This document shows positions 45,501-54,145 of a DNA stretch of 64,000 nt, in pieces. The position numbers were made by a program, and so were the translations under genes. A model generated the notes under the pieces. It was not told where the DNA came from and made no database searches. It saw only the letters and a program-made list of their open reading frames with translations. The DNA is from Chromatiales bacterium (GTDB lineage Bacteria; Pseudomonadota; Gammaproteobacteria; Chromatiales; Chromatiaceae): positions 1-64,000 of the forward strand of contig JANQRK010000085.1 of the NCBI GenBank assembly GCA_028284585.1, given 5' to 3'. The first letter of the stretch is position 1, and every line of letters begins with the position of its first letter.

Positions 45501-48500
45501 TGGCAATCGTATTGCCGGCACCAGCCGTCGTACCACCGATCAGATTATTGGTCGATGCATTGATCGCCACACCGGATGCCGAGTTACCCAGTGTCGTCGA
45601 CCCATCCAAACCAACCCCTATCAAGTTGCCCTGGACAGTGTGACTGCCACCGGCGGTGATATAGATTCCACTTGCGGTAGTAACCGGTTTGTCATTCCCA
45701 GAAATGACATTGCCTGCGCCGACGCTGGCACCACCCACGGTCGTGCCGATATTGTTGCTAAGACGAATACCATTGCCTTCGTTGCGCAGCGCCGTGTTCC
45801 CGGTAACATCTGTGCCGATGAGGTTGCCCTGAATCAAGGTGCCCGTCGTGCTGGTCCCGAAGACCTCAATGCCCTGGCCCTGGTTGCCCGAGATGAGGTT
45901 GCGGTGCGCCGTCGTTGTGCCGCCGATGACATTGCCCACGGCACCGCCATTGACTTCGACCCCATGTGCCCCATTTCCGAGGTCAAGGGTTCCGGTAACG
46001 TCCGTACCGATGAAGTTGCCCGCAATGACATTCAGGGTTGTCGTCGCCTGGCCATTGCCGTCAATCATCACACCGACATTGCCGTTGCCGGAGATGATGT
46101 TCCCTTGACCTGTACCGGTACCCCCAATCTGGGTGCCCTGGACCTCGTCGTAGATCACTACGCCATGGCGGGCGTTGCCGATCGCGATGGTGCCATCATG
46201 GTTGGTGCCGATGTAGTTTCCGAAGATCTTGTTGTTGTCTGCCCCGGCGTTATCGATCTCGATACCATCGACATTGACACCTGTTTGACCGGAGATCACG
46301 TTGCCTTCACCCGCGTTACGATCGCCGCCAATCATATTGTCGTTGGCCCCGCCGCCGATGACGATACCGTCGTTACTGTTGCCGAGCGCCACGTCGCCGG
46401 TGACGTCGACGCCGATGTAGTTGCCCTGGATAAGGTTCAGGGTGGTACCGCTGTTCCACAGCGATATCCCGCCAAAATCATTGCCAGAGATTAGGTTGCG
46501 TTCGGCGGCACTTGATCCACCGATTCGGTTGCTGTCCGAGTTGTCTATTTCGATGCCGTACTGGGCATTCCCCTTGTCTAAGGTACCCGTGACATCGGTT
46601 CCAATGAAATTGCCGACGACGATGTTGTCGCTGGTTCCGGTGCTCCCCCCGTCGCGGATCAGGATGCCGGCGCGGCCGCTGTTGCCGATCACATTGTCGC
46701 GAACCGTGTTGTGCGATCCACCTTCGGTAATCAGAATACCGTTGTCGCCCACGCCAGCATCATTGCCCTGGGCATCGAAACCGATCCAGTTGAGCTCGAT
46801 CAGGTTGTGGTCCGCCGCACCGGCCGTCAACGAGGCGTCAATCTCGATCCCCTCGTCGGGGAAACTGTAAATGGAAAAACCACGGATCGTGCTGTTACTG
46901 GCACCCAGGTTGAGTCCCGCGGATGCACCGGTCGCACCACTACCGTCCAACTCGATGACCGGCGTACCGCCGAAGTCGGTGTCGGTGGTGCCGTCGATGG
47001 TGACGGCATCGAGGATATCTGGCAGGCCGCCGGCAGCCACCGTGATCGTGTGCGCACCGGTTGCTCCCAATGCCTCGGTGATTTCAAAGTGGATCTCGTC
47101 GGGCGTTACATCATTGGGTGTGTTGTTGGCTGCAATGATCGCCTCACGCAACGATATCTCACTATCTGCGCCCCGATTGCTGGCCAGCCAGGTGATATCG
47201 TGACTGGCGTTGCCCGCAACAATGCCAGCGTCGTTGTTGTCTGCACTCGTCGTGACGACGACCCGGTCAGGCAAGCTCTGGACTGCGATTGCAAACACTT
47301 CATCGAAGCTATTGCCATCGACGTCTGTTACGCGCAGGGTGACATTGTGCACTGCTGCCGCCGCGAAGGTGATCTTGTCGGTATCCGCCACGGTGATCCG
47401 GCCGGTATCGGCGTCGACCGCGAAGGCGCCGGCGACGCTCTGCGACTGAATGGTGTACGTCAGCGGCTGCTCGCCCTCAGCCCCAGCATTATCCAGTACG
47501 GTATCGGCGTCCCATTCAATGAAATAGGCCCTCGGGCTCGCGCCGTCGAGATCATTCCACTGCCCGGCCGCGACATCGAATTCGAGGTGATTTTCTGCGG
47601 CGCCACCGCTGGGTTCGAAGGTTCCGAATCGTGCGAAACCGCCGTTGACCGGGTCGCCGCTGGCATCCGCAAACTGCTCTGCGGGGGCCGCACCTGTGAA
47701 CCAGCGCCACTCGCCCTCGCTACTCGAATCCGCTCCGCCGATCCAGGCTCCGGTTATGCCAGCATTGGTCCCGATGGTTTGCACCGCTGAGAATTCGTCT
47801 GCAGAGCGAATCGTCGCCAACTGACCACCGACACCATTGAGGGTCTCGGTAATGGCATTGCCCTGGGCCGCCACCCAATCCGTGGCTGAATTTACGGCCT
47901 TGTAGAACTTCGACGTTTCTGCGTCGTAGACCAGCGCCGAATCGTTCGATAACAGCGAGGCGATCAGCGCCGCGCGCTCCGCATCCAACCCGTTAACCGC
48001 CCCGACCACAGTGCCATTGGCCGCGTCTTCAGCGACCTCGAGTGACAAGGTCGGCGTACTGGCCACGAAGCCACCACCAGTGGCATGTCGTACGTTCAGG
48101 TTGTTGCCGCTGACGGTATCGGTGACTACGCCGTTGGTGGAGAGATCGTTGAAGGTCCAGTTCGCGACCAAACCGCTCTCATTGTAGGGCAGGGTGTCAG
48201 CGTAACTGGCAGCAATCTGCGCATCGCTGCGCACGACGTCGAAGATCCGCGCATCATAGAGTGTCGCCGCGACCTCCGCCGCCGGGTCATAGCCGCCATC
48301 GACGCTGTCTTGATCATTGCCGATGACAAGCGCACCGCCACCGGCCAGGGTCACCCCGCTTTCGAGCCCACTGCCGCTGTCCACCGAGGCCCCATCGACG
48401 AACATCTCCCAGGCACCGCCGCTGCTGTCCCAGGTCACGGAGAGCGTATGCTGGGTGCCGTCCGCCAGGGTGCGAAAGTCCATCGCCGAGGAATCGATCT

Positions 48501-49587
48501 TGACGCTGTTGATGCTTATGCTCAGATCGCCGTTGTCACGGATGTTGAACTTGAAGACGTTGTCGTCGCCGGCGGTTGCATAGGAGAAGAAATTGGTGCT
48601 GTTCGGAAAGGCATCCATCGCGAAGCGGACTTCCGCGGTCAATGCCGTGAGGCCACCGATGATCGCGCCACCGTCGTCGGCGAGGAGATAGGCGTCGTTG
48701 CCACCGTCCTGGTTGAGGCTCAGACCACCATCGGTCGTCGCGGTCACTTGGAGGTCGGAGGGTGCCGCCAATGCACCGGACCAGTTCACCTGTGCCCATT
48801 GACCAACCGCGATCTCACTCTCAACATCGCCAGACCGGTACTCCAGATCCCAGTCGGCCCCTAGGCTGCGGTGCCCGGTAAGATCGTCCGACGCAGCGAC
48901 ATCGCCACCGGTCAATTCCGCCAGGGCGTCAACCAAGTCTTGCCCAGCCGTGCTCGCCGCCAGATCACAGCCGTAGATCAGAATATCGCCATCGCTGGCC
49001 AGGGCGTCGCCCCAGGAACGGATCGCGTCTTGGTTGCGTTGCAGTGCGGCTAGATCGAGTGTCTGGTCACCGAGTTGGATGGCGCCGTCGCTGCCATGGC
49101 TGATCAAGTGGATGGTATCGAGATCGTCGTACCCTTGCAGTAGTTCGGTTGTGCGCGCAACGCCATCGTGCTGCGGATCGACTAGTACGACACTCAGGGC
49201 ATTGTCCGAACCCCCGACGGCTCCGACATCGGCCAGCAACTGTTCGTACTCGGGGACGTTGACGTCGACGATAACCAACTCGTGGCGGACGGGCTGTTGC
49301 CCCTCACCAGGACCCGCTAAGGTATCGGAACGATCGGCGGCCGTGGACTCGGATGCGTTCTCGGTCCGGTCAATCTGTGGTAAGTCGCCGCTATCGCGCA
49401 GCCAGGCCGCCTGTGCCGTCGCAAGTAGCTCGTCGGTCGCGGCAGCGGATCTTGCGTCCGGATCCAAACCGACGATATCGAGTCCCGGCAGATCGGCCGA
49501 CAAGAGGATCCGCGGCTCGAGTGCCTCGACGACTGGCGCGCGACCCCAGGCCGCCGGTCTGCGGTTTTTTTTCTTCGCCACTGTCAT
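39565..49587 (-). CDS. Giant surface protein: LEPR-XLL, DUF4347, LamG, lectin-like, beta-helix and VCBS/cadherin repeats
   Basis: The protein has 3340 residues from ATG 49585-49587; a TTG four codons earlier is less likely. There is no Sec signal. LEPRILLSAD lies at 23-32, the LEPR-XLL motif of very large exported proteins. Domains in order are DUF4347 (about 100-270, with caspase-like LISHGSDG and LIYGCDLA), LamG (275-490), C-type-lectin-like (535-710), a long parallel beta-helix of NxIGTDVTG repeats (835-1415), cadherin-like repeats (1450-1900), a second LamG (1985-2195), and alternating VCBS and putative-Ig repeats (2200-2935). A Glu-Pro tract (near 3045-3080) precedes a hydrophobic segment ending in PAWRNFDPMPVL. 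It is probably exported and anchored at the cell surface, and the neighbouring adaptors may serve it. Confidence 0.95.
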   Translation of the reverse strand: MTVAKKKNRRPAAWGRAPVVEALEPRILLSADLPGLDIVGLDPDARSAAATDELLATAQAAWLRDSGDLPQIDRTENASESTAADRSDTLAGPGEGQQPVRHELVIVDVNVPEYEQLLADVGAVGGSDNALSVVLVDPQHDGVARTTELLQGYDDLDTIHLISHGSDGAIQLGDQTLDLAALQRNQDAIRSWGDALASDGDILIYGCDLAASTAGQDLVDALAELTGGDVAASDDLTGHRSLGADWDLEYRSGDVESEIAVGQWAQVNWSGALAAPSDLQVTATTDGGLSLNQDGGNDAYLLADDGGAIIGGLTALTAEVRFAMDAFPNSTNFFSYATAGDDNVFKFNIRDNGDLSISINSVKIDSSAMDFRTLADGTQHTLSVTWDSSGGAWEMFVDGASVDSGSGLESGVTLAGGGALVIGNDQDSVDGGYDPAAEVAATLYDARIFDVVRSDAQIAASYADTLPYNESGLVANWTFNDLSTNGVVTDTVSGNNLNVRHATGGGFVASTPTLSLEVAEDAANGTVVGAVNGLDAERAALIASLLSNDSALVYDAETSKFYKAVNSATDWVAAQGNAITETLNGVGGQLATIRSADEFSAVQTIGTNAGITGAWIGGADSSSEGEWRWFTGAAPAEQFADASGDPVNGGFARFGTFEPSGGAAENHLEFDVAAGQWNDLDGASPRAYFIEWDADTVLDNAGAEGEQPLTYTIQSQSVAGAFAVDADTGRITVADTDKITFAAAAVHNVTLRVTDVDGNSFDEVFAIAVQSLPDRVVVTTSADNNDAGIVAGNASHDITWLASNRGADSEISLREAIIAANNTPNDVTPDEIHFEITEALGATGAHTITVAAGGLPDILDAVTIDGTTDTDFGGTPVIELDGSGATGASAGLNLGASNSTIRGFSIYSFPDEGIEIDASLTAGAADHNLIELNWIGFDAQGNDAGVGDNGILITEGGSHNTVRDNVIGNSGRAGILIRDGGSTGTSDNIVVGNFIGTDVTGTLDKGNAQYGIEIDNSDSNRIGGSSAAERNLISGNDFGGISLWNSGTTLNLIQGNYIGVDVTGDVALGNSNDGIVIGGGANDNMIGGDRNAGEGNVISGQTGVNVDGIEIDNAGADNNKIFGNYIGTNHDGTIAIGNARHGVVIYDEVQGTQIGGTGTGQGNIISGNGNVGVMIDGNGQATTTLNVIAGNFIGTDVTGTLDLGNGAHGVEVNGGAVGNVIGGTTTAHRNLISGNQGQGIEVFGTSTTGTLIQGNLIGTDVTGNTALRNEGNGIRLSNNIGTTVGGASVGAGNVISGNDKPVTTASGIYITAGGSHTVQGNLIGVGLDGSTTLGNSASGVAINASTNNLIGGTTAGAGNTIANNASDGIAVTNGTSDGNAIIQNEIYANTDLGIDLSDDGVTANDADDLDPGPNSLQNFPVLTQADLTGSDLMVGGSLDTDVGNTQYLIQFFGNAAGTQDVTNGEGRVYLGSTTITTNASGFGFFGGVTLNGVTLSVGDLVTATATKIDDPGQVGSDDQAAYGSTSEFALNLAISDSNTAPTTTGLADIVVNEDAADTVIDLFAAFADAQDADSALVFTVTSNTNPGLFAATAIDGVAGTLTLDYAADANGVADITVRATDTGGLWVEDTFEVTVNAVNDDPYNTGTLPSDVTVTEDTPSFVDLSSISFADVDAGSDLIQVILSTSAGGVLTASSDFDVIVSGSGFSTMALQGAVSDLNNFFSSAFRFQYSNPTTHLAGDDADTIQVIVNDLGNNGTGGGGNIAFGTINVDITPVNDAPVRTAGTVNNLTVMENSGLTSLGLGGVAYAPGGGADEAGQTLGYQVNTIPAGSMGDVFLADGTTRVTSGVYTLAQIQGMQFRPAADATGVTAFQFQVTDSGGTANGGSDSISQFISITIDPSNPVVVAVDDSVNTTQDTAVVIDPTANDTDADGDPISIVDFTQPSNGALVDNGDGTLTYTPTGGFTGADSFDYVATDTSTGVTHYWGLDGSANDAVGSSNGALNGTTTVAGELGNALSFDGVGDYVQIPDLTYGTDFSVSFEIKVDDNSGADFQYIFSHGDINSTNSLNVFLVESSHSDANMLRTVVRDADDTLSNTALEFDVSSIIGDGQWHSYTLTVSAAEGSKVYLDGVLRNTDSRGGDAFNPATDLYLGARDNLDVDRFFGGSLDSVQIFNKALTDLERSALESAQNRATVNISVDPGNSPPVIGGVDTGTVTEDVDPDTDGLLEVANALTVSDPDPGESSFQAATINGTYGDLTIDAAGNWSYAADNTQLSIQQLDAGESVNDVLTVSTADGTTHNITITIQGAEDAPTLGNAIANQSTAEDAPFSFTFAANTFSDVDASDSLTYTATLSDDTALPAWLSFDGATRTFSGTPTNSDLGTISVKITAGDGTSTVTDTFDLTVTNTNDPPVIGGVDTGTVTEDVDPDTDGLLEVANALTVSDPDPGESSFQAATIAGTYGSLTIDTAGNWSYEADNTQLAIQQLDAGESVNDVLTVSTADGTTHDITITIQGAEDAPTLDNAIANQSTAEDAPFGFTFAANTFSDVDASDTLTYTATLSDDSPLPAWLSFDGATRTFSGTPTNSDLGTITVKVTADDGTSTVTDLFDITVNNTNDPPVIGGVDTGVVTEDVDPDLDNLLEVNNALTVSDPDPGESVFQAATIVGTYGSLTIDAAGNWSYAADNTQLSIQQLDAGESVNDVLTVSTADGTTHDITITIQGAEDAPTLDNAIANQSATEDSPFSFTFAANTFSDVDASDSLSYTATLSDDSPLPAWLSFDGATRTFSGTPTNSDLGTISVKVTADDGTSTVTDLFDLTVTNTNDPPVIGGVDTGTVTEDVDPDVDTLLEVNNALTVSDPDPGESAFQAATINGTYGDLTIDAAGNWSYEADNTQLSIQQLDAGESVNDVLTVSTADGTTHNITITIQGAEDASLIGGMTTGTVAENGTLVASGVLSITDVDVADNPVSFPDQPAVLGDNGYGDFALSGGTWTYMLNNAHPALQTLDSGDSLSDSRSFVASDGSVQLVSVTIQGDGGVVVAPPPPPPEPEPEPEPEPEPEPEPEPEPEPEPEPEPEPEPEPEGDDTDAPSPVYEDTRQPPSLRASEAESGDPGQRLPVSNSPTVGAEGAPIEASTAAATTPDTADPDGEGVVGVVVGGPAPGPQAELPQPVIPGEVVASVLASRDSDPQAPLSEKPDVESARSFLAELKSFWRDDAGAMESQPTQVQRSEALRTDIEQMLRDFDRAAEDEQRQLKLHVEAAAGIGISLTAGFVSWALRAGSLVASFLAAMPAWRNFDPMPVLAADEETRLGQAADGEEDAEPDAASEDAQIEALFDRQAEK
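40345..40455. repeat. Hexanucleotide repeat encoding the Glu-Pro tract of the first giant protein
   Basis: A run of (ggttcc), (ggctcc) and (ggttcg) hexamers encodes alternating Pro and Glu on the minus strand. It would be a stiff extended spacer near the C-terminus. Such repeats change length readily by slippage. Confidence 0.92.
40990..42990 (-). repeat. Near-identical 621-bp tandem repeats inside the first giant gene
   Basis: Units spaced 621 bases (207 residues) apart each contain a VCBS-type domain (GGVDTGTVTEDVDPD...) and a putative-Ig domain (NAIANQSTAEDAPF...). Three full copies and a partial fourth are present. Copies differ at scattered positions only, implying recent duplication or gene conversion. 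The array can expand or shrink by recombination. Confidence 0.93.
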
Positions 49588-49876
49588 CCGGAATCCCAAT
49601 CACGCGCACCCATCACCTTGGCGGCGCGCAGTCGGCCTGCGCACCATACTGGGATAGGTGATCGGCAAGCGCTATAAGCTATTGAGCAGAATGAAACTTC
49701 TGGGAACAACGCGCCCAGCACTTTGGTTTGAATCAAGCGCAGTGGGGACTATCGACATCGGCGTGTCACCCAATGAGACGCGGCCTTTTCCATAGCCTGT
49801 CACCCCTGCGCCGCGAACCCTACTCGAGTCGCTTGGATGACCCACCGCGCATCTAGTGAGTCTCGCGATCAGCTGG
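49588..49876 (-). promoter_or_regulatory. 289-base region upstream of the giant-protein gene
   Basis: This is the largest gap between genes of the cluster apart from the MITE sites. It contains no gene. An AT-rich patch at about 49675-49700 (gctataagctattgagcagaatgaaac) is the best place for a promoter that would let the giant gene be expressed apart from the adaptors. I cannot define -35/-10 boxes with confidence. Confidence 0.4.
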
Positions 49877-51553
49877 TCAGCGGCTGGCGAACTGGGCACA
49901 GGCCTGGGAGCTATCTGGCGATCGCGCCGCAGATATCTGAGCAGCCTTACTACCGTCCTCGGTCACCTTGCGTGCCAACAAGAAAAACTCGTTTACCGAA
50001 TCCTGCCATGGCAGGAGTTCGGCCTCGAAGCCTTTCTTGGCAAGTTTTGCGATGTGCTGCTGTGCGTCCCGCTCTTTGTGATAGAGACCGAGATAGACGC
50101 GCGCTGGCGTCTCATGGCGACGCGGAAGATAGAGATCGGTGAAGCCCGCATTTCGGAGCGCACGCACCATCTTGCGGGCTGCAGCGCGACTCTCAAGCGG
50201 CCTGGATGCGACCTTATGGCCGACTTCGACCTTCGCCTCTTGACGCTCCAGCATGACGGTAAATCCGTTCTTGCGCATCAATCGGGCCTCGTCCTTGGCC
50301 TGCCGCTCGGTCTCGAAAGGCCCAATCAGATGACACAATGGGAAACCATCGGTCGCCATGCTGGGGTCTGGTTCCGTTGCGCCAGCGATCTCCGATGGCG
50401 ACTCGGTTTGGTTCTGTGTTTGCGGGGCTGGCTGTGCGGCAATGGCTTCACCGACCGGCTGTGGGTCCACCTGGGGTTGCGCCGGGGTACCGGCAACCGC
50501 CGCCGCAGGAACGGGCTTCTCAGCAACTACGGGCGCCGGGGGCGACACAACGACCGGCTGCGCTGACTGCGGCCGCTGCACGGCCGTGTCGTCGGGCACG
50601 CTCGCCAACGACGAGGTCGCCGCCTTCTCGGCCTTCGGACCTGTGCTGTTTTCTCTCGGACCCTTGCTGTTCTCTACTGAGTCATTGCCCGCCACGTTCG
50701 GCGCCATGCGAAACGCGAGCTGACAACGCAAGCCTGCCGGCACTGCGTAGTCCGTGTTGGGCAGTTCGAGGCGCACGCCATAGGTGCCGCTGGCCACATC
50801 GGCCACCCGGTCGACCCGGCTCACTCGGGCCTGCCAACGCTTGTCGGCCACCGAATCTGTCCACACTTCGGCCTGCATCCCCGGGCGAATCTCGCCGAGG
50901 TGCTTGACCGGCACGAACACCTCGACATGCAGCGGATCGAGTTGGGCGACCCTGACCACGGGTTGATCCTCGACATACTCACCGACCGTCTTGAAGCGCT
51001 CCATGACGACCCCGTTGATCGGGCTCTTGATGGTACGTCGCTGCAGCACATGCACGGCACGTTGGCGTTCGAGTTCGGCCAACTTCTGGTTGTCGAGCGC
51101 CTGACGTAACTGGATGCCGGCCAGGCGCGCTTCGGTATTGCGTTCATCCATATCGTTGCTCGAGATGGCCTTGCGCTGATACAGATCTTCGGTGCGCTCG
51201 CGCTGGCGTCGCCCAAAGCCCGCATTGACCCGGCGCAGCTTGACCTCGGCGTCCATCTCGGCGCGCGCCTGGGCCAACGCCAGGGCCGTTGCCTCCACCG
51301 AGGATTCGAGCTCGGCGACCGGATCACCTGCCTTCACCAGATCGCTACGATCGACCACGACGCTGTGCAGAATCCCGGGAACGCCACTACCTAGGTCGGC
51401 CACCACGCTGGGATTGATCACACAATCCAATGCCTCGATCGGCACCGTATCTTCGGGCTCAGAGGAGGCCCCTACCGGGGTCGTCAAGGCAACGCCGAGC
51501 AGTGCCGTCCAGAGAAGACATGACAGACGATATTTCCGGGAGTCCATGCGCAT
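49877..51553 (-). CDS. HlyD-type periplasmic adaptor with C-terminal SPOR-like region
   Basis: The protein has 558 residues with a signal peptide (about 1-29, ending PVGA). The adaptor part (40-290) has two lipoyl-like halves (VVDRSDLVKAGDPVAELESS and IKSPINGVVMERFKTVGEYV), a helical hairpin between them and a beta-barrel (LHVEVFVPVKHLGEIRPGMQAEV). A Pro/Gln/Ala-rich linker (290-400) leads to two SPOR-like repeats (CHLIGPFETERQAKDEARLM, YLGLYHKERDAQQHIAKL) that could bind denuded peptidoglycan. Adaptors with SPOR regions are unusual. It lies between the M50-HlyD gene and the giant gene, suggesting a role in placing the giant protein. Confidence 0.88.
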   Translation of the reverse strand: MRMDSRKYRLSCLLWTALLGVALTTPVGASSEPEDTVPIEALDCVINPSVVADLGSGVPGILHSVVVDRSDLVKAGDPVAELESSVEATALALAQARAEMDAEVKLRRVNAGFGRRQRERTEDLYQRKAISSNDMDERNTEARLAGIQLRQALDNQKLAELERQRAVHVLQRRTIKSPINGVVMERFKTVGEYVEDQPVVRVAQLDPLHVEVFVPVKHLGEIRPGMQAEVWTDSVADKRWQARVSRVDRVADVASGTYGVRLELPNTDYAVPAGLRCQLAFRMAPNVAGNDSVENSKGPRENSTGPKAEKAATSSLASVPDDTAVQRPQSAQPVVVSPPAPVVAEKPVPAAAVAGTPAQPQVDPQPVGEAIAAQPAPQTQNQTESPSEIAGATEPDPSMATDGFPLCHLIGPFETERQAKDEARLMRKNGFTVMLERQEAKVEVGHKVASRPLESRAAARKMVRALRNAGFTDLYLPRRHETPARVYLGLYHKERDAQQHIAKLAKKGFEAELLPWQDSVNEFFLLARKVTEDGSKAAQISAARSPDSSQACAQFASR

Positions 51554-51703
51554 ACCGATTCGGGATATCTGAGTTTGGATGTCAGAATCGGTAGCGGATC
51601 TGCCGCTGGGAACTTTAGGTTCGTATCGCTGTTCTGCGATCCGCCAACGGCTCGGAATCGGACCGCGTTATGGCCAACCCGCCAACGCCACGCGGCGCCA
51701 AGA

Positions 51704-53860
51704 TCAGGTCTGCAAGCGACTCAGCACCAACTGGCGCAGACTGCGCGCCCACTGCAACCACAACGACTCGCTGCCATGGTCAATACGCACATAGGCGCGC
51801 CCACCGACCCCGGTTGCTCGGGCTTCCGGCGGTAACGCGAGTTCGAGCTGAAAGACCTTCTCGCTCGCGGTACGACCACTATCATCGCTGGCGTCCAGTG
51901 CGATGCTTCCGCCCCCAGCCTCGCCCAAGGCCATACTCGGCAGTGCCTCCGAACCGGCGGGGATCTCACGAACTACCCGGGCCGGCAGCACCTCACCCAA
52001 TCGCTCGGCGAGCATGACCTGTATCTCGGTCGGGCGTGAGCGCAGTAGTCCTACCCGGTCCTGTTCGACGATCGCCCGCACGATCGGCGACTGTGCGGGG
52101 ACCACATAGGCCACGACCTCGCCCTGTTTCAGAAACTTGCCGAGCAAGGCGTGCGGATCGACGGGAAAGAAACGGCCCGCGTCGGCACTGCGCACCTCGA
52201 GGGCAGCAAGCAGCCCCTCTACCTGATCGAGTTCCGCCTGCAACGCCGCGATATCGTCGGCGACCATCGCGGCCCGCACCCGGCTGCGCTGCCGCTCCGC
52301 GACCTGTTTGTCGCGCAGCTCGCGCAGGCGCGAAGCGAGCACCGCATGGCGGACCCGTAGCTCGGGATCGTCGAGCCGCAACAGAATGTCGCCGGGCATC
52401 ACCTTTGTCCCGGTCGCGACCAAGACCTCGCTGACGAAGCCATTGGTATCGGCCACCACTTGGGCCTGTTCGCCCGGCCAGACCACACCCTGCGCCCGCG
52501 TCACCAGTGGCGCCGGGACCGCAAGCGCGCCACTGATGAGTAGAATCGCTATACCGAACAATGCAGCCCCGCGGACCCGCCTTGCCTCGACACGCGGGCT
52601 GATCGCAATGAAGCGCAGCGACAAGAACAACGGTTTGACAAGCTGCATCAGTACCGCCCAACAGGCCAGCACCACACCGACGACCAGGAACTCAGAGGCC
52701 AGATAGAGCGCAATACCGAACAACACCAGCAGACGGTACAAGGGCGAGGCCAAGCCGTAGAAGGCGAACCAGGCGGTCTCGCCCACGGCCATGACCGGCG
52801 ACCGCGCATCCGGTAGGCCTAGTAGGTACTTCTGAATCAGAAACTGATAGAAGCGGCTGGCCCGCGAGGCGAGGTTGGGGATCTCGACTAGATCCTCCAA
52901 TACATAGTAACCATCGAAGCGTAGCAGCGGATTGCCATTGAACAGCACAGTCGAGATTCCGCCGATCAGTGCCACATTGAGCGCCAGTTCGCGGACCAGA
53001 CCGGGTTCGACCACTAGCCAGACCAGGATACCCAGCGCGGCGAGAAACAGCTCGACCAAGATCCCGGCGGCACCCACAGTGGCACGCCGGTACTTGTCAC
53101 GGAAGGCGCTGGCCGCGGAGGCATCGACATAGGGCACCGGCATGAAGACCAGCAAAGTGATGCCGGTCTCATGGACCTCACCGCCCCTCGCCTTGACCGC
53201 CAGACCATGCCCGAGTTCATGAAGGGCCTTGATCACCGGGAACGTCAGCCAAAACATGAGCACCTCGGAGGTGCCCAACTGTTTATCGGCGATGGCCGCG
53301 CCCAATGCACCCGCGTTCGCGAGGGCCAGCACCCCCGCCAGGCCGACGACCAGCAGCCACAACGTCAGGCCGGCCCAAGAAAACAGCCAGCGCGCCAGGC
53401 CGGCCAGCCGGCCGAGCAACCGGTCGGGATCAAACAGCGGGATACGCAGCGCCAGCGGATTGCTCAGTGCGCGTCGTCGTTGAAAGCGTTGCACCTGCTG
53501 ATAGCGGGTGAGCAGGTCCTGAGCACCCAATGGTAGGCCGCCGCGCAGCACCTCGGCGGCATGCAGTTGCGCCATGATGCGCAATATCTGGTCGGGCTCG
53601 AGTTGTTCGAGCTGCGCCCTTCCCTGATTGATCGTCTCCAGGATCTCGCCCACGCTGAGGTCGCCATCGAGGCGCGCCAGGAACTCGTGCGAGGCGCCGT
53701 TGAAGCGGATGAAGCGCCCGGATGTCCGGTCGTGCAACAGGTACCAGCGCTCGCCACGGTAGTCTTGGGCAAGGATCTCCACATCCTTGCGCAATTGCGG
53801 CCGCAGGTCGGCGACATACCGCCAAAAACCTTCGTGTGATCGGTCACTCGTTTGCGTCAT
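51704..53860 (-). CDS. PqqD-like / M50 site-2 protease / HlyD adaptor fusion
   Basis: The protein has 718 residues. The N-terminal 110 resemble a PqqD-type winged helix (WYLLHDRTSGRFIRFNGASHEFLARLDG). The membrane part (about 150-440) contains the zinc site HELGH (214-218) and NPLLRFDGYY (near 307), the N-P-x4-D-G motif of site-2 proteases. The C-terminal 260 residues form an adaptor with a lipoyl-like hairpin (ADTNGFVSEVLVATGTKVMPGDILLRLDD) and long helices. Both protease motifs are intact. Such fusions are recognised in databases but poorly studied. It could process or gate a substrate at the membrane and connect it to the envelope. A MITE lies 20 bases before its start. Confidence 0.9.
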   Translation of the reverse strand: MTQTSDRSHEGFWRYVADLRPQLRKDVEILAQDYRGERWYLLHDRTSGRFIRFNGASHEFLARLDGDLSVGEILETINQGRAQLEQLEPDQILRIMAQLHAAEVLRGGLPLGAQDLLTRYQQVQRFQRRRALSNPLALRIPLFDPDRLLGRLAGLARWLFSWAGLTLWLLVVGLAGVLALANAGALGAAIADKQLGTSEVLMFWLTFPVIKALHELGHGLAVKARGGEVHETGITLLVFMPVPYVDASAASAFRDKYRRATVGAAGILVELFLAALGILVWLVVEPGLVRELALNVALIGGISTVLFNGNPLLRFDGYYVLEDLVEIPNLASRASRFYQFLIQKYLLGLPDARSPVMAVGETAWFAFYGLASPLYRLLVLFGIALYLASEFLVVGVVLACWAVLMQLVKPLFLSLRFIAISPRVEARRVRGAALFGIAILLISGALAVPAPLVTRAQGVVWPGEQAQVVADTNGFVSEVLVATGTKVMPGDILLRLDDPELRVRHAVLASRLRELRDKQVAERQRSRVRAAMVADDIAALQAELDQVEGLLAALEVRSADAGRFFPVDPHALLGKFLKQGEVVAYVVPAQSPIVRAIVEQDRVGLLRSRPTEIQVMLAERLGEVLPARVVREIPAGSEALPSMALGEAGGGSIALDASDDSGRTASEKVFQLELALPPEARATGVGGRAYVRIDHGSESLWLQWARSLRQLVLSRLQT

Positions 53861-53880
53861 TGGCCCGTGTTCGTGGCCTA

Positions 53881-54145
53881 GGGCCTGTCCACACTAAGTG
53901 AGAAGCAGCGACGGCGGCCGTTTTTCTGGCCAACAAGGCGCTGCGAGCGCTGTGTGCCCACCGCACATGAGCGAGCAGCAACGCCGTTGGACGGGAAAAC
54001 GGCCCCGTCCCTTCGGGTTGCACCCCAAAACACGCCATGCGGCCTTGCTCGTCGTTCATTTAGACTCACTAAATCGCTCTCCTCGCGCCTTGCCTGACGC
54101 GTTTTGGGGCGGCAACGCTGCGTCTCCCTTAGTGTGAACAGGCCC
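53881..54145. mobile_element. 265-bp MITE-like element, copy 2
   Basis: The ends GGGCCTGTCCACACTAAG and, inverted, GGGCCTGTTCACACTAAG are flanked by TA. It is the same family as copy 1 at 39298-39562. It fills the gap between the GAF-HlyD stop and the M50-HlyD start. The TAG stop of the GAF-HlyD gene overlaps the right boundary, so the insertion abuts that gene exactly. Confidence 0.92.

Noticed and set aside
43252..46494. Long plus-strand frames opposite the first giant gene
   Set aside because: They mirror the periodic codon use of the repeat protein on the minus strand and lack ribosome sites and domain motifs.
39565..49587. RTX toxin assignment for the first giant protein
   Set aside because: No glycine-rich GGxGxDxLx nonapeptide repeats were seen, and no RTX operon genes (acylase, ABC exporter) are adjacent.
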